From: Planococcus ruber
Lineage (GTDB): Bacteria; Bacillota; Bacilli; Bacillales_A; Planococcaceae
Length of the DNA: 64,000 nt
NCBI RefSeq assembly: GCF_022819085.1
Contig: NZ_JALHAG010000011.1
Coordinates: 335,766-399,765, forward strand
Reading direction: 5' to 3'
The notes below the pieces were generated by a model. That model was not told the origin of the DNA. It saw only the letters and a list, made by a program, of their open reading frames with translations, and ran no database searches. Below, in pieces: positions 52,096-62,065 of the stretch. Numbering within the stretch: position 1 is the stretch's first letter; every line of letters begins with the position of its first letter. A program made the translations under genes and the position numbers.

Positions 52096-53898
52096 TTATT
52101 CAACCGTTACGGATTTCGCCAAGTTGCGAGGCTTGTCCACGTCGCAGTCGCGGTGAAGCGCTGCGTAGTAAGAAATCAATTGCATCGGGATGACCGATAC
52201 TAATGGTGACAACAATTCATGGACTTTTGGAAGCACAAGGCTGTCGCCGTCTTCCTGCAAGCCTTCCATTGAAATGATGCAAGGGTGTGCGCCGCGCGCC
52301 GCTACTTCTTTCACGTTGCCGCGGATGCTCAAGTTAACCGCTTCTTGCGTTGCAAGGGCGATTACTGGTGTGCCTTCTTCGATCAAGGCAATCGTACCGT
52401 GCTTCAATTCGCCGCCGGCAAAGCCTTCCGCTTGGATGTACGAAATCTCTTTCAATTTCAATGCGCCTTCTAAACCTACGAAGTAATCCATCACGCGGCC
52501 GATGAAGAAGCAATTGCGTGTTGTTGAAAGGAAATCGCGTGCGATTTGTTCCATTTCTTCTTTCATGTCGACTTGCGACTGGATCGCGTTCGCAACGATT
52601 CCAAGTTCCTGCACAAGATCAAAGCCGATGTCGATTCCTTTAGACTGCGCAGTAACAGCAGCCAAGATTGAAAGGACAGCGATTTGCGCTGTGTAGGCTT
52701 TTGTTGAAGCTACAGCAATTTCAGGTCCTGCATACAACAATAACGTATGGTCAGCTTCACGTGAAAGCGTTGAGCCCGCTACGTTTGTGATCGTTAGTGA
52801 CGGATGGCCGAGTTTCTTGATTTTCACCAATACTTGGCGGCTGTCTGCTGTTTCGCCTGATTGTGAAATAAAGACGAATAGCGGTTTTTCAGAAAGAAGC
52901 GGCATGTTGTAGCCGAATTCACTTGCTACGTGCACTTCTACTGGAATGCCAGCCATTTTCTCCAAATACTCTTTTCCGATCAATCCTGCGTGGTAGCTTG
53001 TACCTGCAGCAATGATGTGGATGCGGTCCGCTTGTTTCACCGCTTCGATGATTTCAGGCTGGATTGTCAATTTGTCGTCCGCGCCTTGGTAAGCTTGGAT
53101 GATTTTGCGCATTACAGCTGGCTGCTCATCGATTTCTTTTAACATATAATGAGGGTAAGTCCCTTTTTCGATGTCGCTCATGTCGATTTCCGCTTTGAAT
53201 GGCTGGCGGCTTACCGCTTCCCCGTCCAATGTTAGGATTTCTACGCTGTCTTTGCGAACGATGACGATTTCCTTATCCATCAATTCCACGAATTGATCCG
53301 TGATTTGAAGCATCGCCATTGCGTCACTTGCTACAACGTTAAAGCCGTCGCCAAGGCCGACAAGCAATGGGCTCTTGTTTTTCGCAACAAAAATCGTCTG
53401 TTCTTCTTCTGCATCAAGCAAAGCGATTGCGTAAGAACCTTTTAATAGCGTCAATGTTTTGCTGAACGCTTCTTGCGTCGTCATGCCTTCTTCGACAAAT
53501 TTGCCGATCAATTGCACGACGATTTCCGTATCTGTGTCAGACTCCATTTCCACGCCAGCCAAGTAATCGCGCTGAATGTGGTGGTAGTTTTCGATGACGC
53601 CGTTATGCACCAATGTGAAACGGTCATTTTCGTTCTGGTGAGGGTGGGCATTGACGCGGTTCGGCTTCCCGTGAGTTGCCCAACGCGTATGTCCGATCCC
53701 TGTTGTTCCAACCACTTCGTCTTCTACGACAGCACGCAAATCAGCGATGCGTCCTTTTTCTTTAAAGACTGTGATGCCTTTTCCGTTGCGTACAGCGATA
53801 CCCGCTGAATCGTAGCCGCGGTATTCCAGGCGCTCAAGCCCTTTTAACAAAATTTCTTTCGAGTCGTTTTCCCCAATATATCCAACAATTCCACACAT
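52096..53898 (-). CDS. glmS: glutamine-fructose-6-phosphate aminotransferase GlmS
   Basis: A 600-residue enzyme that makes glucosamine-6-phosphate from fructose-6-phosphate and glutamine. The N-terminal glutaminase domain begins with the catalytic Cys (MCGIVGYIG), and two SIS sugar isomerase domains follow, with [11 protein letters not shown] and [11 protein letters not shown]. It ends with the conserved [11 protein letters not shown]. It starts cell-wall aminosugar synthesis and is controlled by the ribozyme in its leader. Confidence 0.97.
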   Translation of the reverse strand: MCGIVGYIGENDSKEILLKGLERLEYRGYDSAGIAVRNGKGITVFKEKGRIADLRAVVEDEVVGTTGIGHTRWATHGKPNRVNAHPHQNENDRFTLVHNGVIENYHHIQRDYLAGVEMESDTDTEIVVQLIGKFVEEGMTTQEAFSKTLTLLKGSYAIALLDAEEEQTIFVAKNKSPLLVGLGDGFNVVASDAMAMLQITDQFVELMDKEIVIVRKDSVEILTLDGEAVSRQPFKAEIDMSDIEKGTYPHYMLKEIDEQPAVMRKIIQAYQGADDKLTIQPEIIEAVKQADRIHIIAAGTSYHAGLIGKEYLEKMAGIPVEVHVASEFGYNMPLLSEKPLFVFISQSGETADSRQVLVKIKKLGHPSLTITNVAGSTLSREADHTLLLYAGPEIAVASTKAYTAQIAVLSILAAVTAQSKGIDIGFDLVQELGIVANAIQSQVDMKEEMEQIARDFLSTTRNCFFIGRVMDYFVGLEGALKLKEISYIQAEGFAGGELKHGTIALIEEGTPVIALATQEAVNLSIRGNVKEVAARGAHPCIISMEGLQEDGDSLVLPKVHELLSPLVSVIPMQLISYYAALHRDCDVDKPRNLAKSVTVE

Positions 53899-53934
53899 AA
53901 TCCAATTCCTCCAGTTTTCTGCAAGTTAAAATAA

Positions 53935-54125
53935 GCATTTGCATGCGTTCGCAAACACCTTAGTAAGCCCATCCATACCGTTGTACAGCCGATTGCTCCG
54001 CTGCTTTAAGTATTGGATATGACGACCGGGCTTCGCGGCCGGGAGGTATCCGCCGAAATCTCGATACTCCTCCTCCTCGTCTACTGGAAACTGACTTGTC
54101 CGTCCAATTTTTCCAGTACAGGCGC
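53935..54125 (-). ncRNA. glmS ribozyme (glucosamine-6-phosphate riboswitch)
   Basis: On the minus strand the leader begins AAA then GCGCC (54121-54125), giving the typical cleavage position between A54126 and G54125. The core GACGAGGAGGAGGAGTATCG (about 54062-54081) and TTTCGGCGGATACCTCCCGGC (about 54034-54055) matches the glmS ribozyme consensus. The 3' end near 53935 is approximate. It self-cleaves with glucosamine-6-phosphate, lowering glmS mRNA. Confidence 0.95.
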
Positions 54126-54189
54126 TTTAACTATTTTCCACGTACGCATTACTATCCCCCTTTTTCTGCGGCCCTAAACAGGCAACTTT

Positions 54190-54218
54190 ATCATAACCTC
54201 TAACCTGCGCCGCGTCAA
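54190..54218 (-). promoter_or_regulatory. vegetative promoter of glmS
   Basis: On the minus strand TTGACG (54213-54218), 17 bp, then TATGAT (54190-54195), about 65 bp before the ribozyme cleavage site. Confidence 0.85.
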
Positions 54219-54350
54219 CGATACACCATTGAAATAGGGCTTAAGGCGAGAACCCGATGGTGCGAAAGACTGGAAAGAATTCGGATATAAAATCGGGTAT
54301 TCTTCACACGAATAATTGGAAATTTTTTAAGACTGATGGATATGAAATAA

Positions 54351-54490
54351 AAAATGCGCGCGTTGGGCTAAATTTGCGTGCGTTCATTGGGAAATACGCG
54401 CGTTCAAAAGAATTTGTGCGCGTTCAGCGAAAAATGCGCGCGCTCGCAGAGATTTGCGCGCGTTCAACCAAATTTGCACGCTAGCCGCCT
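54351..54490. repeat. array of seven 20-bp repeats, core TTGCGCGCGTTCA
   Basis: Units start at 54351, 54371, 54391, 54411, 54431, 54451 and 54471, an exact 20-bp step. The consensus is AAWTTGCGCGCGTTCANNNA; the last unit is degenerate (TTGCACGCTAGC). As 20 is not a multiple of three, the periodicity is not protein-coding. The array lies between the glmS promoter and the glmM terminator. Confidence 0.9.
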
Positions 54491-54513
54491 TCACACTCAC
54501 CATCCGCTCCCCA

Positions 54514-54546
54514 TAAAAAAAGGCCGGAAGCATTCGCCTCCGGTCC
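54514..54546 (-). terminator. terminator of glmM
   Basis: On the minus strand GGACCGGAGGCG and TGCTTCCGGCC form the stem, followed by TTTTTTTATGG, just after the glmM stop codon. Confidence 0.9.
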
Positions 54547-54562
54547 ATCTCCTATATTAAAC

Positions 54563-55912
54563 TTAGTTCATGCCCATTTCTGCTCGCACTACTTCAGCAA
54601 TGCGCTCCACGTAGCTTTCACAGTCTTCCACTGAAGCTGCTTCCACCATCACTCGGACAAGCGGTTCAGTTCCGGACGGGCGCACAAGGACGCGGCCGTT
54701 GCCGTTCATTTCGCTTTCCACTTCGGCAATTTTCTCTGCCACTTTCGCATTATCCGTCACGGCGTGTTTGTCCGTTACGCGGATATTGACGAGCTTCTGC
54801 GGGAAGATCGTCATTTCCTCTGCCAGCTCAGACAATTTCTTGCCGGTGATTTTCATGATGTTGACCAACTGCAAGCCTGTCAATAAACCATCGCCGGTTG
54901 TATTGTAATCAAGGAAAATGATGTGGCCGGATTGTTCGCCGCCCAAGTTATAATCGTTGTTCTTCATTTCTTCTACAACGTAGCGGTCGCCGACAGCCGT
55001 CTGCTTGCTTTCCATATCATGCGCTTCCAATGCTTTATAGAAACCCATATTGCTCATCACAGTAGAAACGACCGTGTTTTTCTTCAATCGCCCTTCGGAA
55101 TGCAGATGCTTCGCGATGATGTACATAATCTGGTCGCCATCTACAATGGTTCCTTTTTCATCCACTGCGATCAACCGGTCGCCGTCGCCATCAAACGCGA
55201 GGCCGATATCCGCTTTTTTCGCTACGACCAACTCAGCCAATTTTTCAGGATGCGTCGATCCCACATGGTCGTTGATGTTCAAGCCGTTTGGTGAAGCACC
55301 CATCGTTGAAATGTCTGCATCCAAATCAGCAAATACGTGCGTAGCCAAACTAGAAGTGGCACCATGTGCGCAATCAAGCGCCACGTGGATGCCGGCAAAT
55401 TCTTCGTCTACGGTCTGTTTTAAATACTGGATGTATTTCTGTCCGCCTTCAAAATAATCCGTGATGCTTCCAAGATCTCCGCCAGTCGGGCGCGGCAATG
55501 TATCTTCTTCCGCATCAAGCAATGCTTCGATTTCAAATTCCTGGTCATCTGACAATTTAAAGCCATCCGAACCGAAGAATTTGATGCCGTTGTCTGCCAC
55601 CGGATTGTGTGAAGCAGAAATCATGACGCCGGCTTCTGCGCTCATGACGCGAGTCAAATAAGCAACGCCTGGTGTGCTGATAACGCCGAGGCGCATCACT
55701 TCTGCACCGACGGATAATAGGCCGGCTGCCAGTGCGCCTTCCAACATTTCCCCGGAAATACGCGTATCGCGACCGATCAAGACTTTCGGTTTGCCTTTCG
55801 AGCTTTTTGTTAAGATGTATCCGCCGAAGCGGCCTAATTTAAATGCCAATTCCGGTGTCAGTTCGGTATTTGCTACACCACGCACACCATCAGTTCCAAA
55901 ATATTTTCCCAT
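54563..55912 (-). CDS. glmM: phosphoglucosamine mutase GlmM
   Basis: A 449-residue enzyme converting glucosamine-6-phosphate to glucosamine-1-phosphate. The active serine lies in ISASHNP (Ser101), the metal loop is DGDGDR (near 240), and the phosphate site [14 protein letters not shown] is near the C-terminus. It lies in the cdaA-cdaR-glmM block that joins c-di-AMP synthesis with cell-wall aminosugar supply. Confidence 0.97.
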   Translation of the reverse strand: MGKYFGTDGVRGVANTELTPELAFKLGRFGGYILTKSSKGKPKVLIGRDTRISGEMLEGALAAGLLSVGAEVMRLGVISTPGVAYLTRVMSAEAGVMISASHNPVADNGIKFFGSDGFKLSDDQEFEIEALLDAEEDTLPRPTGGDLGSITDYFEGGQKYIQYLKQTVDEEFAGIHVALDCAHGATSSLATHVFADLDADISTMGASPNGLNINDHVGSTHPEKLAELVVAKKADIGLAFDGDGDRLIAVDEKGTIVDGDQIMYIIAKHLHSEGRLKKNTVVSTVMSNMGFYKALEAHDMESKQTAVGDRYVVEEMKNNDYNLGGEQSGHIIFLDYNTTGDGLLTGLQLVNIMKITGKKLSELAEEMTIFPQKLVNIRVTDKHAVTDNAKVAEKIAEVESEMNGNGRVLVRPSGTEPLVRVMVEAASVEDCESYVERIAEVVRAEMGMN

Positions 55913-55984
55913 TATTTTCTCTCCTTCAATTCCTATGCTTGAATTGTTTTATCCTGCTTCAGCCAAGGTTGCCCTTTAAAACCA

Positions 55985-56992
55985 TTATGACGGATTGTCA
56001 TTAGCCAATTCCGGGTTTTCCACGTCTTTTGGCAACTGGACCGATTCGTCCACAGTAATTTCCGCTTCAATCTTCAGTTCACCGGGCGACACGCCGCTCG
56101 TGCCTTTCGGTTTTTTCAGCTCCGCTTCCACCGTCGTATCGGTCGGTGTAATGACTCCGGCGTTGACTTCGACGACAAATTCCGTCAAGGCATCCACCAC
56201 TGTCGGTGGACCTGAAATCTTCACGGTTTCACTGGACGGCGTCAGCGACTCGATCGTGACGCCAGTCGGTGGCTCGCCGTTTTCTTCAATCGAAACAGGA
56301 ATTTCTTTGCTGTATTCTTCAATATCCACGGCCACTTCGACCGCTTCCGGTTCAATCGTAACGTTTTCAAGCTTCGTCAAATCATTCGCCAGAACCCGGA
56401 CACGCGCTTCCGTTGTAAAAGAATCGTCCAGTCCGGCTTCCCCCGTAACGGTCGCTTTCACAAAACTGATGGCATCAATGACGCTCTTTGGACCGGTAAC
56501 TGCCACCGTCTTCGGCTCCGCACTTATGCCTTTCAGCACAAATCCTTCTGCCAGCAAGCGCTCGTTGATTTCCGGATCAATCCGGAATTCCTGCGTAACC
56601 CGTTCTTCAATCTTAATATCAATAAAAGCCGGGGAGATCTGCACGCGCAGCTCTTCCGATAAATTCTCCGTTTGGATCGGCACTTGGTGTTCGCCAAGCG
56701 TCAAATTGCGCAAATCCACAAACAGCGTGAAATCCTTCAGCTGCCGAGTGGTCTGCACAATGCTCGTAGGACCTGAAATGGTCAAATCGACGGTTTCCGG
56801 CAACCCGCTGACCATCAAGTTTGTATCATCATAGAATACTTCGAGTGCCACGTCTTTCAGCTCTTCTGTCACGGTGCCGCTGCCAGCCGAATCGACCGCC
56901 TCGTCTCCCGATTTCACAGTGAAAAACAGAAGAAACGCTAAAAGAAGGGCCATAATCCGCAAAAACCAAGGGTTATCCATCATTTTATCCAT
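55985..56992 (-). CDS. cdaR: c-di-AMP cyclase regulator CdaR (YbbR domain protein)
   Basis: About 335 residues from the ATG at about 56992 (GGAGGGGG upstream). One N-terminal membrane segment (NPWFLRIMALLLAFLLFFTV) precedes four YbbR repeats outside the membrane (for example the repeated DLTISGPTSIV, VAVTGPKSVID and VKISGPPTVVD). It regulates the cyclase CdaA. The start overlaps cdaA by about 8 bp. Confidence 0.93.
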   Translation of the reverse strand: MDKMMDNPWFLRIMALLLAFLLFFTVKSGDEAVDSAGSGTVTEELKDVALEVFYDDTNLMVSGLPETVDLTISGPTSIVQTTRQLKDFTLFVDLRNLTLGEHQVPIQTENLSEELRVQISPAFIDIKIEERVTQEFRIDPEINERLLAEGFVLKGISAEPKTVAVTGPKSVIDAISFVKATVTGEAGLDDSFTTEARVRVLANDLTKLENVTIEPEAVEVAVDIEEYSKEIPVSIEENGEPPTGVTIESLTPSSETVKISGPPTVVDALTEFVVEVNAGVITPTDTTVEAELKKPKGTSGVSPGELKIEAEITVDESVQLPKDVENPELANDNPS

Positions 56993-57821
56993 TCTTTTTC
57001 CCCCTCCAATTCCAACGGGAAGAGTCGGCAGTCTGCTGTTCTGCACCAAACCAGATGCGGCGCAGTTTCACTTCAAAGTCTTCCAAAGACAGATTGCGGT
57101 GCAAATCGCCGTTTGCCGTCAAACTGATGGCGCCGGTTTCCTCCGACACAATGACCGTAATCGCATCCGTCACTTCACTGATTCCGAGTGCTGCACGGTG
57201 CCGCGTTCCCAGTTCTTTTGAGATGAACGGACTTTCCGACAACGGCAAGTAGCAAGCGGCGGCGGCGATCCGGTTTTTCTGGATGATCACGGCGCCGTCA
57301 TGCAAAGGCGTATTCGGGATAAATAAGTTAATGAGCAACTCTGACGTAATGTCTGAGTTCATCGGGATGCCAGTTTCAATATACTCGCTCAATCCCGTTT
57401 CGCGTTCAATCGAAATAAGCGCACCGATGCGGCGTTTCGCCATATAACTGACCGATTTCGACATCGCATCAATTAGGCGGCCCCGCTCCGATTCCTCATT
57501 CAATTGGCTGCTCGAAAACAGCTTTCCTCGCCCCAACTGCTCCAAAGCACGGCGCATTTCGGGCTGGAAAATGATGATAATGGCCAAGAATCCCCAGTTC
57601 AATACTTGCTGCATAATCCATCCAAGCGTTTCCAAATTGAGTGCCTGGGTAATCAGATACGCAATAATGATAAAAAAGATTCCTTTTAACAATTGGACGG
57701 CTTTCGTCCCTTTAATAATGGTGATCAATTTATATACAACGAACCATACCAATAAAATATCAATGACATTCACTAAAAGTTCGAGTGGTGTTTGGTCGGT
57801 TAAATTCTCCAAAAACGGCAT
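56985..57821 (-). CDS. cdaA: diadenylate cyclase CdaA
   Basis: A 278-residue protein from ATG 57821 (TGAGGG upstream). Three membrane segments (about residues 14-90) precede the DAC domain. The catalytic DGA (175-177) and RHR (207-209) motifs are intact. It makes c-di-AMP from two ATP, controlling potassium and cell-wall homeostasis. It is the first gene of cdaA-cdaR-glmM. Confidence 0.96.
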   Translation of the reverse strand: MPFLENLTDQTPLELLVNVIDILLVWFVVYKLITIIKGTKAVQLLKGIFFIIIAYLITQALNLETLGWIMQQVLNWGFLAIIIIFQPEMRRALEQLGRGKLFSSSQLNEESERGRLIDAMSKSVSYMAKRRIGALISIERETGLSEYIETGIPMNSDITSELLINLFIPNTPLHDGAVIIQKNRIAAAACYLPLSESPFISKELGTRHRAALGISEVTDAITVIVSEETGAISLTANGDLHRNLSLEDFEVKLRRIWFGAEQQTADSSRWNWRGKKNG

Positions 57822-57857
57822 CTGCAACCCTCACTTTTCAACATCTGCATATCTAAC

Positions 57858-57866
57858 AGTATAGCA
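57858..57866 (-). promoter_or_regulatory. extended -10 promoter of cdaA-cdaR-glmM
   Basis: On the minus strand TGC-TATACT (57858-57866), an extended -10 form, about 35 bp before cdaA. No good -35 box is seen. The region upstream to 58040 contains nothing else I can identify. Confidence 0.6.
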
Positions 57867-58042
57867 TAATCAAATCGCGCCTGCCTCGCCTGGAGGGGGT
57901 CTAAAAGGCATAAACTCTCTTCAAAATTTTTACAACGGGTTCGATAGAACCCATTTCCAACTCATTTGGCCCACGCGATTTCCGTTCCATTGCCAAACAG
58001 ACGAACTTTCTTCCCTAGGCCTGTCCCACAAAAAAATTTTTT

Positions 58043-58087
58043 ATAAAAAAACAACTCCATAAGCCGGTGGTGCTGGCTTACAGAGTT
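58043..58087 (-). terminator. terminator of sigW-rsiW
   Basis: On the minus strand AACTCTGTAAGCC pairs with GGCTTATGGAGTT around AGCACCACC, followed by GTTTTTTT. It separates sigW-rsiW from cdaA. Confidence 0.9.
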
Positions 58088-58093
58088 GCCTCG

Positions 58094-58726
58094 TTATTCT
58101 TCCGTATCTTCGCTGCCGCCAAAAATGGAAGCCGCTTCTTTTACGCCTGACTTAATCTGGTACCAGAGCCATTCGAAAGCCCGGTCGATTTCTTCGATTT
58201 CTCCAGTGATGACACCGCTTGATGCCATGTACTTTCCGTTGACGATAGTGACATCACCGCGCAGTTCACCCTCTACCCGGATGTCGCCGTTTCGGACCGT
58301 AATGTCTCCCGTCACGACTTCCCCTTCCGGCACAACCACTGTCTCGCCTTCCACTACCAGGTTTTCCTGTTTCGTGAAGGCGAATTGCTGGTCGTTGTTG
58401 AAGTTCGTGAACAAAGCCGCACTCATCAAGATGCAAAACAGCGCGGCCGCTGTCAGAATCGGATTTTTGCGGAGCCAGCGCTGGACGCCGCCTCGCTGGC
58501 TTTGTTTCGGCAGCCGCTGCATCGTCTTTTGGACAAAATCGGCAGGTGCCTGTATATGAGATGCACTTTGCACAAATGCAATCGTTTTGGTCAGTTCGTG
58601 GTATTGCTTTCGACAATCGATGCAGCTTTCTAAATGCGCCTTCAAAACCGCTTCATCGGCAGCATTTATATCCCCATCTAAATAATCATCCATATACTGA
58701 ATGATGTTCTCCGGACACGTATTCAT
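58094..58726 (-). CDS. rsiW: anti-sigma-W factor RsiW
   Basis: A 210-residue protein with a zinc anti-sigma domain at the N-terminus (H31-x3-C35-x2-C38, with Cys4), a membrane segment (about 90-108) and an extracellular part with a polymer-forming beta pattern (EGEVVTGDITVRNGDIRVEGEL). It holds sigma-W until site-1 and site-2 cleavage. It follows sigW by 12 bp. Confidence 0.92.
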   Translation of the reverse strand: MNTCPENIIQYMDDYLDGDINAADEAVLKAHLESCIDCRKQYHELTKTIAFVQSASHIQAPADFVQKTMQRLPKQSQRGGVQRWLRKNPILTAAALFCILMSAALFTNFNNDQQFAFTKQENLVVEGETVVVPEGEVVTGDITVRNGDIRVEGELRGDVTIVNGKYMASSGVITGEIEEIDRAFEWLWYQIKSGVKEAASIFGGSEDTEE

Positions 58727-58738
58727 CGTGCTCGCCTC

Positions 58739-59302
58739 CTACAAATTGCTCAATTGCTTCCGAAGAGCTTCTCGTCCCCGGTGTATCCGCGTTTTCACGG
58801 TCCCAAGCGGCAAATCCAAAATTTCGCTGATTTCCGCCAGCGGCAATTCTTCAATGTACTTTAATACAATAGCGGCACGGTACTTATCTGGCAAGCGGCT
58901 GATCTCATATTGCACGCGTTCCTGGACTTCCATCCGCATCAGCTCTTCTTCCGGGAGCTGATCATCATTGGCAATAGAGGAGTACATATCCAAGCCTTCC
59001 GTTCCGCGCACTTCCGCATCCAGATGGTAATCCGGCTTTTTCTTGCGGATCCGGTCAATGCATAAATTCGTCGCAATGCGGTAAAGCCATGTCGAAAATT
59101 TACGCTGCTGATCGAACGTATGAAGATTGACGTAAGCACGCATAAACGCTTCCTGCGCAATATCTTCCGCTTCATGCTTATTGTTCAGCATGCGGTAGCA
59201 GATTTGATAAAGCTGGTGCTGATACAGCTCAACGATTTCGGCGAATGCGTTCTGATCGCCTTTTAACACTTTTTTTATTCGTTTATTGACTAACGCATCC
59301 AT
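58739..59302 (-). CDS. sigW: ECF sigma factor sigma-W
   Basis: A 187-residue ECF factor with the start MDALVNKRIKKVLKGDQNAFAEIVELY, region 2 with DIAQEAFMRAYVNL, and region 4 with LPLAEISEILDLPLGTVKTRIHRGREALRKQL. It directs the cell-envelope stress response. The perfect sigma-W promoter upstream shows autoregulation. Order sigW-rsiW-cdaA-cdaR-glmM-glmS is as in B. subtilis. Confidence 0.96.
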   Translation of the reverse strand: MDALVNKRIKKVLKGDQNAFAEIVELYQHQLYQICYRMLNNKHEAEDIAQEAFMRAYVNLHTFDQQRKFSTWLYRIATNLCIDRIRKKKPDYHLDAEVRGTEGLDMYSSIANDDQLPEEELMRMEVQERVQYEISRLPDKYRAAIVLKYIEELPLAEISEILDLPLGTVKTRIHRGREALRKQLSNL

Positions 59303-59338
59303 AATCTCATTTCCCTCCGCCTATGCGGCTGTCTTTTA

Positions 59339-59366
59339 TATACGGACTAGATTTCAAAAGGTTTCA
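59339..59366 (-). promoter_or_regulatory. autoregulatory sigma-W promoter
   Basis: On the minus strand TGAAAC (59361-59366), 16 bp, then CGTATA (59339-59344), an exact match to the sigma-W consensus, about 40 bp before sigW. Confidence 0.95.
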
Positions 59367-59490
59367 AATTAAATTTTCTTTTTACAAATCTCTTTCTATC
59401 GTATCAAAGTTTACCCATTTAAATCCATGAAATTCTGAAGCTCTTTCCGATATAAAAGCTTTTCCCAATAAAAGACGAAGTTTTGCCCAT

Positions 59491-59514
59491 AAAAAAACAG
59501 GCTTTCGCCTGCTT
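59491..59514 (-). terminator. terminator of rocF
   Basis: GCAGGC-GAAA-GCCTGT followed by TTTTTTT on the minus strand, directly after the arginase stop codon. Confidence 0.9.
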
Positions 59515-59523
59515 TTCGTGCGT

Positions 59524-60432
59524 TTATACTAATTTTTCACCAAACAGCGAACCAATCAATGCGACCGCTACATCCGCCGTCCGGTTCTTTTCATCCAAAA
59601 TCGGATTCACTTCTACAAACTCGGCAGAAGTAATGATGCCGGCGTCAAATAATAATTCCATTGCCAAATGGCTTTCGCGGTAAGTGATCCCGCCCGGAAC
59701 CGGCGTACCGACACCAGGCGTGTAAAGCGGATCAATGCCGTCAAGGTCCAGCGATAAATGCACGGCATCTGTCCGGCGCTCTTCTTTCAAATATTGAATG
59801 GCATCTGCAATGACTGCATTCATGCCCATTTTATCGATTTCGTGCATGCTGTAAACGCGGATGCCGCGCTCTTTGATGAGTTCGCGCTCCCCTGGATCAA
59901 CCGAACGCGCACCGATAATGACGATGTTTTCCGGCTTCACTTTCGGCGAATAGCCGCGGATATGCGTCAATTGCTCGTGTCCAAGCCCGAAGCTTGCAGC
60001 AAGCGGCATGCCGTGGATATTGCCAGATGGCGACGTGTCGCTCGTATTCATGTCGGCGTGCGCATCATACCAAATGACGCCCAGGTTTTCATGGCGTTCG
60101 GAAATTCCCGCAAGCGTCCCGATCGCAATGCTGTGGTCGCCGCCTAATACTAATGGAAAGTTTCCAGCTTCCGCCACTTCAAAAACTTTTGCGCCAAGTG
60201 CTTCAGTTGCTTCTGTAATCACTTTCAAATTGCGCAGGTTCGTATGTTCTTCGACTGAACCATCTGCTTGCCCGATTTGGATGTCCCCTTCATCCTTCAC
60301 CGTATAGCCGAGGTCCTCGATGCGCTCCACCACGCCAGCGTAGCGAATGGCACTTGGCCCCATGTCGACGCCGCGGCGATTTTGCCCGTGGTCCATTGGT
60401 ACACCGATAATCGATACATTCTTTTTATTCAT
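59524..60432 (-). CDS. rocF: arginase RocF
   Basis: A 302-residue enzyme from the ATG at 60432 (GGGGG upstream; a longer reading lacks a ribosome site). Manganese ligands are in GGDHSIAIG (near 99), DAHADMN (near 126) and DLDGIDP (near 230), all intact. It splits arginine to ornithine and urea. It lies next to sigW, away from other arginine genes. Confidence 0.95.
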   Translation of the reverse strand: MNKKNVSIIGVPMDHGQNRRGVDMGPSAIRYAGVVERIEDLGYTVKDEGDIQIGQADGSVEEHTNLRNLKVITEATEALGAKVFEVAEAGNFPLVLGGDHSIAIGTLAGISERHENLGVIWYDAHADMNTSDTSPSGNIHGMPLAASFGLGHEQLTHIRGYSPKVKPENIVIIGARSVDPGERELIKERGIRVYSMHEIDKMGMNAVIADAIQYLKEERRTDAVHLSLDLDGIDPLYTPGVGTPVPGGITYRESHLAMELLFDAGIITSAEFVEVNPILDEKNRTADVAVALIGSLFGEKLV

Positions 60433-60502
60433 GATTTTATTCCCCCTTACCAAGATGCATTCATTGTAACTGCTAAAGGGGACTTGGCTCAACCGTACAA
60501 AA

Positions 60503-61066
60503 TCACGTATATTTATTCAACTTTTCCAACAACTCTTTTTCTACTTTCGGCCATTCTCGGTCGATGATGGAATAGACGACCGCATCTCTCGGTTTGCCGG
60601 TAGACCGGATCCGTTCATTCCGCAGCACCCCTTCTTTTACCGCACCGATGCGTTCCAACGCTTTTTGCGAACGGAGATTTTCCGCATCGGTCTTGAATTG
60701 CACCCGGATCATGCCGCGTTCTTCAAAACAATAGTGGAGAAGCGCCAGTTTCACCCGGGTATTCACGTGTGTGCGCTGGACCGATTCGGCATAGAACGTA
60801 GAGCCGATCTCGCAACTTTTATTCGTTTCATCAATCGCATAGATGCGGGTCGTGCCGATCACTTCCGCCGTTTCCGGATTTTCGACGGCAAAAATCAGCA
60901 CGTTGGATTGGTTCAATCCCGCCGCTAGCCACGCTTCCAACTGCTCAAAAGTCTCCACTTTTGTCAGCATGTGCTCGAAAATTTCCGGTGTATACAAATC
61001 CCAAAGTGCTTCAAAATCCTCTCTCTTCAATAAACGCAAGCGAATTCCTGGCTGTTCAATAATCAT
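60503..61066 (-). CDS. GNAT N-acetyltransferase, RimJ/RimL type
   Basis: A 187-residue acetyltransferase with the family segments IGSTFYAESVQRTHVNTRVKLALLHYCFEE and FKTDAENLRSQKALERIGA. These fit the RimJ/RimL-like subgroup that acetylates protein N-termini or small amines; substrate is not known. It lies 12 bp after citR. Confidence 0.88.
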   Translation of the reverse strand: MIIEQPGIRLRLLKREDFEALWDLYTPEIFEHMLTKVETFEQLEAWLAAGLNQSNVLIFAVENPETAEVIGTTRIYAIDETNKSCEIGSTFYAESVQRTHVNTRVKLALLHYCFEERGMIRVQFKTDAENLRSQKALERIGAVKEGVLRNERIRSTGKPRDAVVYSIIDREWPKVEKELLEKLNKYT

Positions 61067-61077
61067 TTCTATTCCTC

Positions 61078-61959
61078 CTAACTAAAATAGACCGATTGGA
61101 TCCTCTGCAAAAATTCCCGTTCAAGTTCCCCCATCTCTTTCGCTAAAAAATAAGTCGAAACTTGAGGCAGTGGAAACAAGTCAAAATGGGCATCCATCAA
61201 GCGCCCTTCAATCAACTCCCGGCGAACCATTGACCTTGGAAGAAATGATACGCCGAGCCCTTCCTGGATAAATCGCTTCACGATATGCGCTTGTGTCACT
61301 TTCATTGTCCGAATCCCTGTCACCTGCAAGCGCAGCTTCAGCAACAGCTCTTCCCAAAATAACGGATGGTGGTGAGTAAACAAAATCGATGATTGGAGCA
61401 TGGCTTCTGCTGAAACAGTTGGGCCGCTTTCGTCATCATACGCATCTCGCGGCAAGATGAATAAGAGTGGATCGTCATAGACAATATCGTGGAGAATATT
61501 TCTTCGTACCGGCGGCAATGCAGAAATTCCTGCTGAAACTTCGCCGCTTTCCACCAAATCCTCGATTTTCTCGGATTCTTCTACTTGTATGTCCAATTCA
61601 ATATCGGGATGCTTCAAAGTGAAAGATTTTAAGATATAAGGAAGAACCGTTTCAGCCATCAACGGAGAAATAGCCAATCGCCATTTCTGCCGGTAGCCTT
61701 GGGCAAAAGCATGCAGTCCGTCAATGCTCGCATCCACTTGCTCTAAAATTCTTTTGGCTTCCCCGTGAAAATGGCGCCCTTCTTCCGTCAGTTCGACCCG
61801 GTTCTTTTCGCGCTTAAATAGAGAGATGCCTAAACTCTCTTCTAATAATCGGATGTGCACGGTCACGTTGGGCTGAGACATCAGCAGCCGTTCAGAAGTC
61901 TTTCTGAAGTTCAAGGTTTCCGCAGCATCCACAAAAGTCTTTAACCACGAAAGCTCCAT
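61078..61959 (-). CDS. citR: LysR-type regulator CitR
   Basis: A 293-residue LysR regulator with the N-terminal helix-turn-helix (FVDAAETLNFRKTSERLLMSQPNVTVHIRLLE, about residues 10-41) and a substrate-binding domain. It is divergent from citA with about 105 AT-rich bp between, the arrangement of citR-citA in B. subtilis, where CitR represses citA. Confidence 0.88.
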   Translation of the reverse strand: MELSWLKTFVDAAETLNFRKTSERLLMSQPNVTVHIRLLEESLGISLFKREKNRVELTEEGRHFHGEAKRILEQVDASIDGLHAFAQGYRQKWRLAISPLMAETVLPYILKSFTLKHPDIELDIQVEESEKIEDLVESGEVSAGISALPPVRRNILHDIVYDDPLLFILPRDAYDDESGPTVSAEAMLQSSILFTHHHPLFWEELLLKLRLQVTGIRTMKVTQAHIVKRFIQEGLGVSFLPRSMVRRELIEGRLMDAHFDLFPLPQVSTYFLAKEMGELEREFLQRIQSVYFS

Positions 61960-62065
61960 AATTGCCCCCTTTTTTAATTAATAATTTGAATTGACTTAAT
62001 TATATATCTTTAATTTTTATAATCAATATCGCGCGGTATGATAAAAGAAAAGGAGGAGAAGAACC

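Noticed and set aside
53935..54125. Another copy of the GC-rich intergenic repeat
   Set aside because: The region matches the glmS ribozyme core and lacks the repeat ends seen in copies A to C.
54257..54484. Plus-strand 75-codon frame over the 20-bp array
   Set aside because: The 20-bp period breaks the codon phase, there is no ribosome site, and composition follows the repeat.
54351..54490. CRISPR array
   Set aside because: The whole period is 20 bp with cores of about 12 bp and variable stretches of only a few bases; no cas genes are nearby.
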